Shown: positions 1 to 7,270 of the stretch, piece after piece | Layout of the letters: the number at the start of each line of letters is the position of its first letter | Position numbering within the stretch: the first letter of the stretch is position 1 | DNA from: Candidatus Omnitrophota bacterium | GTDB taxonomy: Bacteria > Omnitrophota > Gorgyraeia > B26-G9 | Reading direction: 5' to 3' | DNA: 7,662 nucleotides | NCBI GenBank assembly: GCA_022013205.1 | Contig: JAKLQT010000028.1 | Location: 1-7,662, forward strand | The notes under the pieces: generated by a model | Databases searched by the model: none | What the model saw: only the letters and a program-made list of their open reading frames with translations | Told to the model about the DNA's origin: nothing | Position numbers and translations under genes: made by a program

Positions 1-69
1 GCGCTCATTACCGCGGCTGGTGATATGATAAAAACAATGCTCTGCTTGTAATCGATAGGGGCGTGCCAT
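1..69 (-). CDS. Y1 (REP-associated / IS200-like) tyrosine transposase, N-terminal fragment
   Basis: Reading the minus strand from the ATG at 67-69, 23 codons stay open to the window edge. The peptide starts MARPYRLQAE and continues CFYHITSRGNER. This matches the known N-terminus of Y1_Tnp/RAYT proteins (MARPxRI... followed by YHxTSRGNxR). The family makes single-stranded DNA nicks with a catalytic tyrosine and an HUH motif; both lie beyond the window, so activity cannot be judged. The start fits the family, and a promoter lies directly upstream, with the -10 only 6 bases from the ATG. There is no Shine-Dalgarno sequence, so the mRNA may be leaderless. The gene lies on the same strand as the truncated rhs gene and begins 35 bases after its stop codon. 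It could belong to a single-copy RAYT or to an IS200/IS605-type element; 23 residues do not separate these. Confidence 0.82.
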   Translation of the reverse strand, partial: MARPYRLQAEHCFYHITSRGNER

Positions 70-86
70 AGCACTAGTCTACTGCT
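70..86. repeat. Imperfect 17-base palindrome over the -10 box
   Basis: AGCACTAGTCTACTGCT has arms AGCA-C-TAG and CTA-C-TGCT around one central T. It is fully symmetric apart from one C/C mismatch. It covers the whole -10 box and ends one base before the transposase ATG. It could be an operator, or a short hairpin of the kind found at Y1-element ends. Confidence 0.4.
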
Positions 87-104
87 CTCATTAAACTTTG
101 TCAA
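76..104 (-). promoter_or_regulatory. Sigma-70-type promoter of the transposase gene
   Basis: On the minus strand a perfect -35 box TTGACA (99-104) is followed after exactly 17 bases by TAGACT (76-81), which matches four of six -10 positions. The expected transcription start, about 7 bases past the -10, falls on the transposase ATG. The -35 box touches the rhs stop codon (105-107). The call rests on box match and spacing only. Confidence 0.55.
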
Positions 105-3100
105 TTAGTTTGTACTTTGGAGGGCTGACCCCTCTGCTTTCAGCAGCTGCCCGGCATTGTCATAGTCATAGCTATAGACATTATTATCATTATCAGTAAT
201 GCTTACAAGCTGCCCAAAGGTATTGTACTCGTAGTAGTGAGAAGATATAACTTGCTGTGAATCATTTCTTACGGTAATATCTTTTATCCGGTCATTATCA
301 TAATACACCCATTCCGTCCTTGTTAAGTTATTAAAACTCATTTGCGCGCATCGCCCGGCTTCATCATAGGTAAAAGAGGTTACCCTAGATTGAGGATTAG
401 TTATGGTGTGAAGCAGGTTGTTATCATAATAATCGTATGTAGTGGCGCCTTCGCCTGAAACAGTCATCGTAAGACGGTTTCCAACATTATCATAAGTATA
501 ACTTAGGGTGTCATTAGCTTCCGGGCCGTCTACCGATACCAGCCATCCTCGATTATTGTAAGCATAAGCCATTATGCCTCTCGTATCTGTCATTTGAGAT
601 ACTTCGCCGTATTGGTTATACTGGTATTGCACAGTAGTTGTATCCGGATAAGTTTTTTTCTGCAGCCTGCCTGCCAGATCATATTCGTAAGATATTGTAT
701 TATTATTCGCGTCGGTTTCACTTTTTATCTTCTCGTTTTTATAATAAGTATAACCGGTTGTTTTGGTTAACGGATCGGTTTGGCTTATGAGTAAATTAAC
801 ATCCGGGTCATAGACATACGCCGTGAGTTTTCCATGGGGATCTTCAACGGATGTTAAATTCCCGGTTTCATCATATGTGAATTTTGCCGCGTTACCCAAT
901 CCATCCCGGGCCTCTTTTAGCCGGTACCAGCGGTCGTATAGTTTGGTTTGAACAGCCAGGGGCGTGCCATCAGCTCTATATTTTTTCATTTGTGTATATT
1001 GTTCGCCATGTAATAACGCGGGCGCTCCAGCATAATCATATTCCGTGATTTCTCCTTCAGGATCTTTTATTCTTGTAACACGATTATAGTGGTCATCGTA
1101 TTCCATTTCTGCAGTAAGTTGGCTACCGCCTACATTACGAATTAGTTTCGTCATGTTCCCAAAGGAATCATATTCATAATCCGTGGTATTATTTTCGGCA
1201 TCGGTTTCCTTGACTAGATGATTAAGCGCGTTATACTCATATGTAGACTCGTGGCCGTTAACATCTGTAAATGTCAGTAAATTACCATTATTGTCATAGG
1301 TATATTGTTCATAACTTATATCCGGATATGTTTTTTTAATTAATCTATTACGGCCGTCATATTCATATGTCGTCGGTACATCATTTCTATATTTACTGCT
1401 TATTAAATTATTCGCCTCATCGTAAGTAAATTCCGTATAATTACCTTCCCCGTCTGTGATTTTCGTCGCGTTTCCGTTTCCATCATATGTGTACAAGGTT
1501 TCAATGCCTTCAGGGACGGTAAGTTTTGTTAAATTGCCGTACTCATCGTAGTCATAACTGGTTACCGCCCGCGTACCTTCTGAACCTGGGGTGTCTTTTG
1601 TTTTTAGATTACCTTTTGTATCATACGTGTAAGTTGTAACCCTTCCTTTGGCGTCAATCATTGTTTCTACCTGATGAAAGTCTTGATGATAAGTCATTGT
1701 TGACAATACTTGCCCCGTATCATCGCTTACCTCTAAACAGTTGCCGTAATTGTCATTTTTCCATCTGCTAATATGGCCGTTTATATCTGTTCTGCTTTCG
1801 TATCTATAATTATCATCATAAGTATAATCAGTTATCCCGTGATTAGAATCTATAATTCTCGTGATCGATCCTTCATCGAATTCATATATCGTATTTCTGC
1901 CGCGCGTATCGCTTACTGTGGTTACTTCCAGGAAAGTATTATAATTATATATTGCTTCATTTTCCTGCGCGTCGGTTACTTTGACACACCGGTCATTATA
2001 ATCATACTCGTATTCCATGCGGTTATTATTCGCGTCAATAACGGCAGTCAAATTATGAATATCATAGGGATCATTATATTCATACTGGAATCTATAATTT
2101 TCCGGGCCGGTTACTTCTATCAAATTGCTTTTATCATCATAGTAATAGCTATATTGGCCCATAGGGCTATTGATCTTATCAATCTTGTAAGTATTGACAT
2201 TGCGGATAAACTCAACATATCTTCCGCTATCTTCTGATATTTTAATTATATGGTCATCCCCATCCCTTACGTAGGTTAGACGGTTTCCGTTTTGATCTTC
2301 AATATATTCAAGTTTTGTTGTGCACACAGATCCAAGGGGGAAATATTCCCAAGATACAGAAAAGTAATAACTTTGAAACCCGTAACGGCTTGTCCATCTT
2401 TTCCATATATAATCACCGTTAGGGGTTTCTATAAGTTCTGAAGCATCGCAAGACGGCCCTATGTAGCTGCCGTCAGAATTACGGTAATATGTAAAACAAT
2501 GTCCGTCAGGAAGCGTAACAGCCATACTATTATTACCAAAAAACAGCGGAGTTAAGCTAACCAATTGAAATCCCTGCCAGCCAAAACCAAAAGGCGTATT
2601 ACGCGTGCTCGCGCTGGAATAAGTTCTCTCAACACGCAGCCCCATGCCATTTCTTCTTCCTCTGCCGGGAATTAAGATGTCTGTTACAGGAAGCACAAGT
2701 TTGCCGCTGGTAACGCAAACCGGATCAATCGGCTGCTCACAATCACCCCCTCCAATCCAACTACTCAAATTATCAAGTAATATTCTACCTGCCTTTTCAG
2801 CCCCTGGAAAAAGATATCCCATTGCCTTTAAAAGTCCTTTCGGAATTATCGGCCCGATATTACTCATATTCATGTTCCAGCCGCCATTGGGGTTGACCCC
2901 GGGATCTCCTTTTGTTGTTCCGCCCTCTGTACCGCCTTTTATACTCATTGTCTGTTTATAACTCAGCCGCTTATATTCTGCTATAGGTTTTTCCGCTAAT
3001 ATTTCTCCCTGCCAACGTTTTGATAATAATTTTATGGGAATCTTTTTTTCTTTGAAATTATCAACAACAATTACAGCATCTTCTCTTTTCTCTTTCAATA

Positions 3101-5540
3101 GAACATAATGATTCCCATCAATAAGTAAAATAACCTTATCACTATATTCTAATAATTCTGGTAATGTAATTTCTAAAGCATAAAGCTTCACTCCTTTTTT
3201 ATCCGCAGCCTCCTGCAAACCAAGCATTGTTGTGCCTATTTCATCAGTCCCCGCTAAAACAGCGATTTCCTCAGGGCTTGTCTTAATCCCGCGTTTAGTA
3301 AGCAATATACTCAAGCTATCCGGGCCGCAGCGGTTAGAAGGTGTTAAAACCAGGCCTTTTTCTTTGTTTTTACCTTGTTTCCTCTTTTGTATATTCTTTA
3401 AATAAGTTATAGTCCCTATGGCTTTTTGAGCGCTTTCATAATAACGGCATTGCGGATACATTTGTATTAGCGTTTTAAACGCTTGTTCCGCTAAATTATA
3501 CTCGCGCTGAAAATATCTCGCCTTTCCTATAAACATCAATGCTTCACTATCATAATACGACCCGGCATTTAAGACTTTTTCAAATTCCGCAACTGCTTTG
3601 TCATATTGCCTTTGTTGAATATAAATTTTTCCGACCTCTAAGCATAAAGGATTAATAAATTGCCCTTCTTCTATTGTTTTCTTTGCGTATATTATTGCTT
3701 CTGTTGAATCATTATCAATTTTTCTTAAGGCCTGCACTGCTTTTAAATGATTGCCCTCAGCTTTGAAATAATTCGCGGCTTTTCTGTAATCACGCAGTTT
3801 CCACCAGACATCTCCCAGCCCATCCCGGTCATTTGCCCTTGTAAAATATTCAATAGCTTTATTAAACTGTTTTCTTTGTAATGCCAGTATTCCCAAGCCC
3901 GCGTCATCTTCCGCCTTTTGAAAACACTCTTCAGCTTTTTCAAATTCCCCTGTTTGACTATATACATACCCTTGTCCTGATAAATCGTTGGCCTGCAAAA
4001 AAAACCGCATTGCCTCTTCCAGCTTTTTTTCTTCCAACTTTACAAATCCAAGCCCAGATAAATCGTTGGCTTGTGTGAAACAACTTTCTGCCTTTTGAAT
4101 ATCACCTAAGCCTAAGTAGATATGCCCCATTAAAGATATATCATTTGCTTCCCGGGCGTATTGTATTGCTTGTTCATAGGCTTTTTGCTGCGAGTACACA
4201 AAGCCTATCCCTGAGAGATCATTAGCTTTCTTGAATTTCTCAAGAGCTTTTTCATAGTTATGTGATTTTAAGCGCGCGAATCCCTGCGCGGATAAATCGT
4301 TTGACTCTTCAGCATACCTTAGCGCAGCTTCCGCGTTATTTTTCCCGCAATAGGCATGAGCTAAGCCCTCATTATCCTGAGCCTTCCGAAACAGATTAAT
4401 AGCTTCGTCATACTGTTTTTTTCCGCAATAAGCATATCCCAAAGCCGATAAGTCATTAGCCTGGTTCGCGTATTCTATTGCTTTATCAAACTGCTTCTTT
4501 CCGCAATACGCCAAACTAAGCCCGGAAAGATCATTGGCTTCTAAAAACATCGAGATCGCTGCATCATATTGTTTTTTACCGCAATACACATGCCCCATTG
4601 CTGAGCGATCATTCGCGCTATTGGCATAACTTATTGCCGCGTCATAATCTCTTTTTCCGCAATACGCGTGACTCAACCCGGAATTATCGTTCGCTTTTTG
4701 AAAATATTCTATCGCCTTATCAAAATCTTTTTTCCCGCTGTAGACTAAGCTCATCCCTGAAATATCATTCGCTTTGTAAAAATTAGAAAACGCCTCACTG
4801 TATTCCTTTTTTCCGCAATACGCGTGCCCTAAAGCGGATAAATCGTTTGCACTCTGAGCAAAATCAATTGCCTTGTCATACTGTTTTTTTCCAGCATAAA
4901 CCAAGCTTAATCCTGAATAGTCATTGGCCTGGGTGAAATATGCCACTGCTTCATTATACTTTTTCTTTCCAAGCAAAGACATGCCGATTCCGGACTTGTT
5001 CTTATGTTTTTCAAAATGATTAAATGCTTCATCAAATCTCTGTTCCGCTAACAATACAAGGCCTAATCCATTTTGATCTTTCGCGTCATTAAAATAATTT
5101 CTTGCTTGCTCAAACTTATTCTCACCTAATGCGGCTAATCCAAGCCCGGCGCGGTCATTTCCTTTTAAAAAATATTCTTTAGCTTTATTAAAATCTCTTT
5201 TACCGCAATATGCCAAACCAAGGCCTGAGTTATCATCTTTTAGTTTAAAATGCTCTATAGCCTTATCAAAATCCCTTTTGCCGCAATACGCCAAGCCAAG
5301 GCCTGAGGCATTATTACCTTTTTTAAAACTCCTGATAGCCTCATCAAACTGCTTCATCGCGCAATAGGCTATGCCTTGCCCGGAATAATCCTCTTCAATC
5401 ACGTATAATTCCAAAGCCTTACTGAAGTCGCCTTGCTCTATCGCGCGATGCGCGACCACACTTCCGGCAGTCTTCAATCCCATTAAAAATAAAGAGCATA
5501 ATATTATTGTTCCTAAAACTATATTAATTTTCCTCTTCAT
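105..5540 (-). CDS. Giant exported TPR-like / C39 peptidase-like / Rhs (YD-repeat) protein, C-terminally truncated
   Basis: An 1811-residue protein with this order of parts. Residues 1-30 hold a basic start (MKRK) and a hydrophobic stretch, a signal peptide or anchor with a possible cleavage site near SVVA. Residues 50-595 are 21 TPR-like repeats of 26 residues, and about 610-700 are two ordinary TPR units. Residues 729-850 form a C39-like cysteine peptidase domain (C738, H811, D827). Residues 865-935 are a Gly-rich linker. A DUF6531-like entry segment with DPVCVTSGKLVLPVTD lies at 939-954. About 30 YD repeats, such as YTYDNVGNRL, run from about 1085 to 1805. Rhs repeats normally form a beta-cage around a C-terminal toxin. 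Here the protein ends ...KAEGSALQSTN without the RHS core (RYYDPxxGRF type) or a toxin, just where a transposase begins. The start is supported by AAGGAGG 6 bases upstream. It is coupled to the upstream glycosyltransferase. Cell-surface or secreted location is inferred; substrate and partners are unknown. Confidence 0.9.
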   Translation of the reverse strand: MKRKINIVLGTIILCSLFLMGLKTAGSVVAHRAIEQGDFSKALELYVIEEDYSGQGIAYCAMKQFDEAIRSFKKGNNASGLGLAYCGKRDFDKAIEHFKLKDDNSGLGLAYCGKRDFNKAKEYFLKGNDRAGLGLAALGENKFEQARNYFNDAKDQNGLGLVLLAEQRFDEAFNHFEKHKNKSGIGMSLLGKKKYNEAVAYFTQANDYSGLSLVYAGKKQYDKAIDFAQSANDLSALGHAYCGKKEYSEAFSNFYKANDISGMSLVYSGKKDFDKAIEYFQKANDNSGLSHAYCGKRDYDAAISYANSANDRSAMGHVYCGKKQYDAAISMFLEANDLSGLSLAYCGKKQFDKAIEYANQANDLSALGYAYCGKKQYDEAINLFRKAQDNEGLAHAYCGKNNAEAALRYAEESNDLSAQGFARLKSHNYEKALEKFKKANDLSGIGFVYSQQKAYEQAIQYAREANDISLMGHIYLGLGDIQKAESCFTQANDLSGLGFVKLEEKKLEEAMRFFLQANDLSGQGYVYSQTGEFEKAEECFQKAEDDAGLGILALQRKQFNKAIEYFTRANDRDGLGDVWWKLRDYRKAANYFKAEGNHLKAVQALRKIDNDSTEAIIYAKKTIEEGQFINPLCLEVGKIYIQQRQYDKAVAEFEKVLNAGSYYDSEALMFIGKARYFQREYNLAEQAFKTLIQMYPQCRYYESAQKAIGTITYLKNIQKRKQGKNKEKGLVLTPSNRCGPDSLSILLTKRGIKTSPEEIAVLAGTDEIGTTMLGLQEAADKKGVKLYALEITLPELLEYSDKVILLIDGNHYVLLKEKREDAVIVVDNFKEKKIPIKLLSKRWQGEILAEKPIAEYKRLSYKQTMSIKGGTEGGTTKGDPGVNPNGGWNMNMSNIGPIIPKGLLKAMGYLFPGAEKAGRILLDNLSSWIGGGDCEQPIDPVCVTSGKLVLPVTDILIPGRGRRNGMGLRVERTYSSASTRNTPFGFGWQGFQLVSLTPLFFGNNSMAVTLPDGHCFTYYRNSDGSYIGPSCDASELIETPNGDYIWKRWTSRYGFQSYYFSVSWEYFPLGSVCTTKLEYIEDQNGNRLTYVRDGDDHIIKISEDSGRYVEFIRNVNTYKIDKINSPMGQYSYYYDDKSNLIEVTGPENYRFQYEYNDPYDIHNLTAVIDANNNRMEYEYDYNDRCVKVTDAQENEAIYNYNTFLEVTTVSDTRGRNTIYEFDEGSITRIIDSNHGITDYTYDDNYRYESRTDINGHISRWKNDNYGNCLEVSDDTGQVLSTMTYHQDFHQVETMIDAKGRVTTYTYDTKGNLKTKDTPGSEGTRAVTSYDYDEYGNLTKLTVPEGIETLYTYDGNGNATKITDGEGNYTEFTYDEANNLISSKYRNDVPTTYEYDGRNRLIKKTYPDISYEQYTYDNNGNLLTFTDVNGHESTYEYNALNHLVKETDAENNTTDYEYDSFGNMTKLIRNVGGSQLTAEMEYDDHYNRVTRIKDPEGEITEYDYAGAPALLHGEQYTQMKKYRADGTPLAVQTKLYDRWYRLKEARDGLGNAAKFTYDETGNLTSVEDPHGKLTAYVYDPDVNLLISQTDPLTKTTGYTYYKNEKIKSETDANNNTISYEYDLAGRLQKKTYPDTTTVQYQYNQYGEVSQMTDTRGIMAYAYNNRGWLVSVDGPEANDTLSYTYDNVGNRLTMTVSGEGATTYDYYDNNLLHTITNPQSRVTSFTYDEAGRCAQMSFNNLTRTEWVYYDNDRIKDITVRNDSQQVISSHYYEYNTFGQLVSITDNDNNVYSYDYDNAGQLLKAEGSALQSTN
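126..2288 (-). repeat. Rhs/YD repeat array (about 30 units)
   Basis: Residues about 1085-1805 consist of YD-type repeats roughly 20-22 residues long. Examples are TTYEYDGRNRLIKK, TDYEYDSFGNMTKL, AKFTYDETGNLTSV and TSFTYDEAGRCAQM. In structurally known Rhs/Tc proteins such repeats build a spiralling beta-sheet shell. The last unit is YSYDYDNAGQLLKAEG; the following six codons no longer match the pattern, and then the frame stops. At DNA level the array gives degenerate repeats of about 63 bases and long antisense open frames with no coding meaning. Confidence 0.88.
2991..3356 (-). other. C39-like cysteine peptidase domain inside the Rhs protein
   Basis: Residues about 729-850. The core NRCGPDSLSILLTKRGI holds the presumed nucleophile C738. 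It is followed by AGTDEIGTTMLGL, which is typical of C39 domains, then GNHYVLL with H811 and VVDNF with D827. These give the expected Cys-His-Asp order and spacing. The oxyanion-hole Gln, normally six residues before the Cys, is Leu732 here. C39 peptidases normally cut bacteriocin-type leaders after Gly-Gly during export, while relatives without the Gln can be non-catalytic binding domains. A Gly-rich linker with two GG pairs lies about 130 residues after the Cys. Confidence 0.75.
3756..5393 (-). repeat. 21 tandem TPR-like repeats of 26 residues (78 bases)
   Basis: Residues 50-595 divide without gaps into 21 units of exactly 26 residues. The consensus first half is NDLSGLGLAYCGKK and the second half is QYDKAIEYFQKA. 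The G-x-x-Y and A-x-x-x-F pattern matches helices A and B of a TPR, but the unit is 8 residues shorter than the 34-residue standard; the usual ...LDPN linker is missing. The best-kept units are in the middle (about residues 200-390), and those at both ends are more diverged. Nine units carry Cys at position 11. The array should form a tightly wound alpha-solenoid, probably a protein- or glycan-binding scaffold. Confidence 0.85.
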
Positions 5541-5546
5541 CCCAGC

Positions 5547-5553
5547 CCTCCTT
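5547..5553 (-). promoter_or_regulatory. Ribosome binding site of the Rhs protein gene
   Basis: AAGGAGG on the minus strand ends 6 bases before the ATG at 5540. It begins one base after the TAA (5555-5557) of the glycosyltransferase gene. A ribosome ending the first gene would cover this site, so translational coupling is likely. It also fixes the start of the 1811-residue protein. Confidence 0.85.
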
Positions 5554-5554
5554 T

Positions 5555-7222
5555 TTATTGTAATGTTTTAGCAATAAAGGCACTAATCAACATTAAAATC
5601 AGCCATGAAACCGCGACAAGATGCTTTATGATTTTATTATTGAAGCTGAATCTAAAAAGCAGAATACTTAAAACTAAACCGCTGCTAAAAGTCAAAAACC
5701 AAATATTATCTGAAGCCAAGCACGTAACAAAGAATATTACCGCGAATATTCCCTCCATCATAACTATCTCATGCCTGTTTGAAATAGGAGATTTTAGAAA
5801 TTGCATAAAACTTTTTCCGCGTACTATCTCTAAAGGCTTTTCATCTCTGCCGGTTATAGGGAAACTAGCTGTTCGGGTAATAAGATATGCTATTAAGCTT
5901 AATGAGGAAGCCACTTGCATAGCATAAAACATAAAGGTATACATGATTATATAACGAATCTTTTTTTCAGGATTGGTTAAAAAACTTGTAATAGCCGGCA
6001 AAACAGGGCTTATTGACGCAATCAGTAGTAGCAGGAAAAAATCCCATGTCCAGAATAAATTTCCTGATACACCTAAAACCAGGTTTACCATCGAGCCGTC
6101 ATAAGCTACCGGCATATCAAACATTGGGCCTTGAAATCTAAAATGAGAGAAATAAATAGGAAGGATAATCCCTACAAGCAGCAAAAGCAAAAAGAACGGA
6201 AAAGCTAATAAAAGACTACAGGCTGAAGCTAAAACATCAAATTTCTCTACCCATTGGATATGTGAGCATCTTGCAAACCCTGGAAAATATTTCAACAAAC
6301 ATTCAGCAGTCCCTCTGATCCATTTCTCATTTCTCTTCCTATATTGTTTATACGCCGCAGGATAGTCCTCAAGGCATGTTACTTCTTCCGCGTAAATACC
6401 TTGATAACCTTTTTCCCTGATTTTTAAAGTATACGCCAGGTCTTCTGTAGCTATTTCAGGAAATCCTCCAATCTTTTGCCACACATCTGTGCGCATCAAT
6501 GCCCCATGTCCATAGAACAGAACAAAACCATAGGCATTTTTTGTTTTTAAATATCTATCATAATGTAACCCTATTTGATAGCCGAGATCTTGGGCAAACT
6601 TAGAATCTTGTTCTGGATTTAATTCCTGACGCGCCTGGACAAAAGCAACTTTCTCATTATTGAAATAAGAAAGTAATTTGGAGATATAATCTCCCGGAAG
6701 GATTGTATCCGCGTCAGATATACTGAATAATTTAAAGCCTGATATTTGTTTCAAGCAATTATTTATATTTCCTGCTTTGTATCCTTTTTTTAGATCTCTG
6801 CGTATAACATTTACTTTATCATTATATTCGGCCGCGAACGCGTCTATTTCCTTCCTATATTCGTAATTATCACCGTCATCAAGGATAAAAACACTAAAAT
6901 TACTATAATCTTGTTCTATGCAGGATAAAACCGCTTTTTCAATAAAATCATCGCAAGTCGCATAAAGCAGCGCGACCCTTGGATTTTTAACTTCAAATAA
7001 GGTTTCCTGATTATCTAAATCAACTTGCGTATTACCCCGGTATGAAAACAGGATAATAATCAAGTGATAAAATCCGTAGAACCAAAATAAGTTCAAAAGC
7101 AGGGCAAACAGAATAATCGCGAATTTAGCGAAGATATTTTCCGGCCCAACAAGCAGAGCGATTATGCGGGGGCTAAAATAGAATGAGACACAAAGCCAGC
7201 AAAAAATCATTACCCCAAACAT
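5555..7222 (-). CDS. Membrane-bound family 2 glycosyltransferase (polysaccharide-synthase type)
   Basis: A 555-residue integral membrane enzyme. Two hydrophobic segments (about 5-25 and 33-60) come first, then a cytoplasmic GT-A domain (about 80-315), then about five to six membrane segments (about 333-357, 378-412, 425-448, 490-527, 534-552). Catalytic signatures are visible in order: LDDGD (114-118), GYKAGN (147-152), the metal-binding SDADT (169-173) and TED (259-261, the likely base). RNEKW (297-301) sits where QxxRW is expected, with Q and R replaced by R and K. The family moves sugar from nucleotide sugars to a growing glycan and often threads it through its own membrane channel. There is no PilZ domain, unlike cellulose synthase BcsA. 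Sugar and product are unknown. The ATG at 7222 has only a weak upstream purine stretch; a strong Shine-Dalgarno lies 54 bases upstream. The enzyme shares a transcript with the downstream TPR-C39-Rhs gene. Confidence 0.9.
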   Translation of the reverse strand: MFGVMIFCWLCVSFYFSPRIIALLVGPENIFAKFAIILFALLLNLFWFYGFYHLIIILFSYRGNTQVDLDNQETLFEVKNPRVALLYATCDDFIEKAVLSCIEQDYSNFSVFILDDGDNYEYRKEIDAFAAEYNDKVNVIRRDLKKGYKAGNINNCLKQISGFKLFSISDADTILPGDYISKLLSYFNNEKVAFVQARQELNPEQDSKFAQDLGYQIGLHYDRYLKTKNAYGFVLFYGHGALMRTDVWQKIGGFPEIATEDLAYTLKIREKGYQGIYAEEVTCLEDYPAAYKQYRKRNEKWIRGTAECLLKYFPGFARCSHIQWVEKFDVLASACSLLLAFPFFLLLLLVGIILPIYFSHFRFQGPMFDMPVAYDGSMVNLVLGVSGNLFWTWDFFLLLLIASISPVLPAITSFLTNPEKKIRYIIMYTFMFYAMQVASSLSLIAYLITRTASFPITGRDEKPLEIVRGKSFMQFLKSPISNRHEIVMMEGIFAVIFFVTCLASDNIWFLTFSSGLVLSILLFRFSFNNKIIKHLVAVSWLILMLISAFIAKTLQ

Positions 7223-7270
7223 GTAGGGATTTATTTCTTGATTTAGGCGACAGGAACTAAGCTTCTTTTT

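Noticed and set aside
8..20. CAGCCGCGGTAAT on the minus strand, identical to the conserved 16S rRNA 530-loop sequence
   Set aside because: The flanks do not match rRNA, and the bases are explained by the Ser-Arg-Gly-Asn codons of the transposase motif YHITSRGNER.
1773..2237. A 154-codon plus-strand open frame
   Set aside because: It lies fully antisense to the YD repeats, has an Ile-rich low-complexity product and no ribosome binding site. Repetitive Tyr/Asp codons leave the opposite strand free of stops.
2644..2961. A 105-codon Pro-rich plus-strand open frame
   Set aside because: It is antisense to the Gly/Pro-rich linker and DUF6531 segment, with no initiation signal. It is a shadow of the real gene.
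3756..5393. Regular 78-base DNA repeats that could suggest a CRISPR or minisatellite array
   Set aside because: They encode in-frame 26-residue protein repeats inside one long open frame. There are no identical repeats with unique spacers.
5478..5540. Lipoprotein signal with Cys15 in the N-terminus of the 1811-residue protein
   Set aside because: The residues before Cys15 (IIL) lack the small residue needed at -1 of a lipobox, so an ordinary signal peptide or anchor is more likely.
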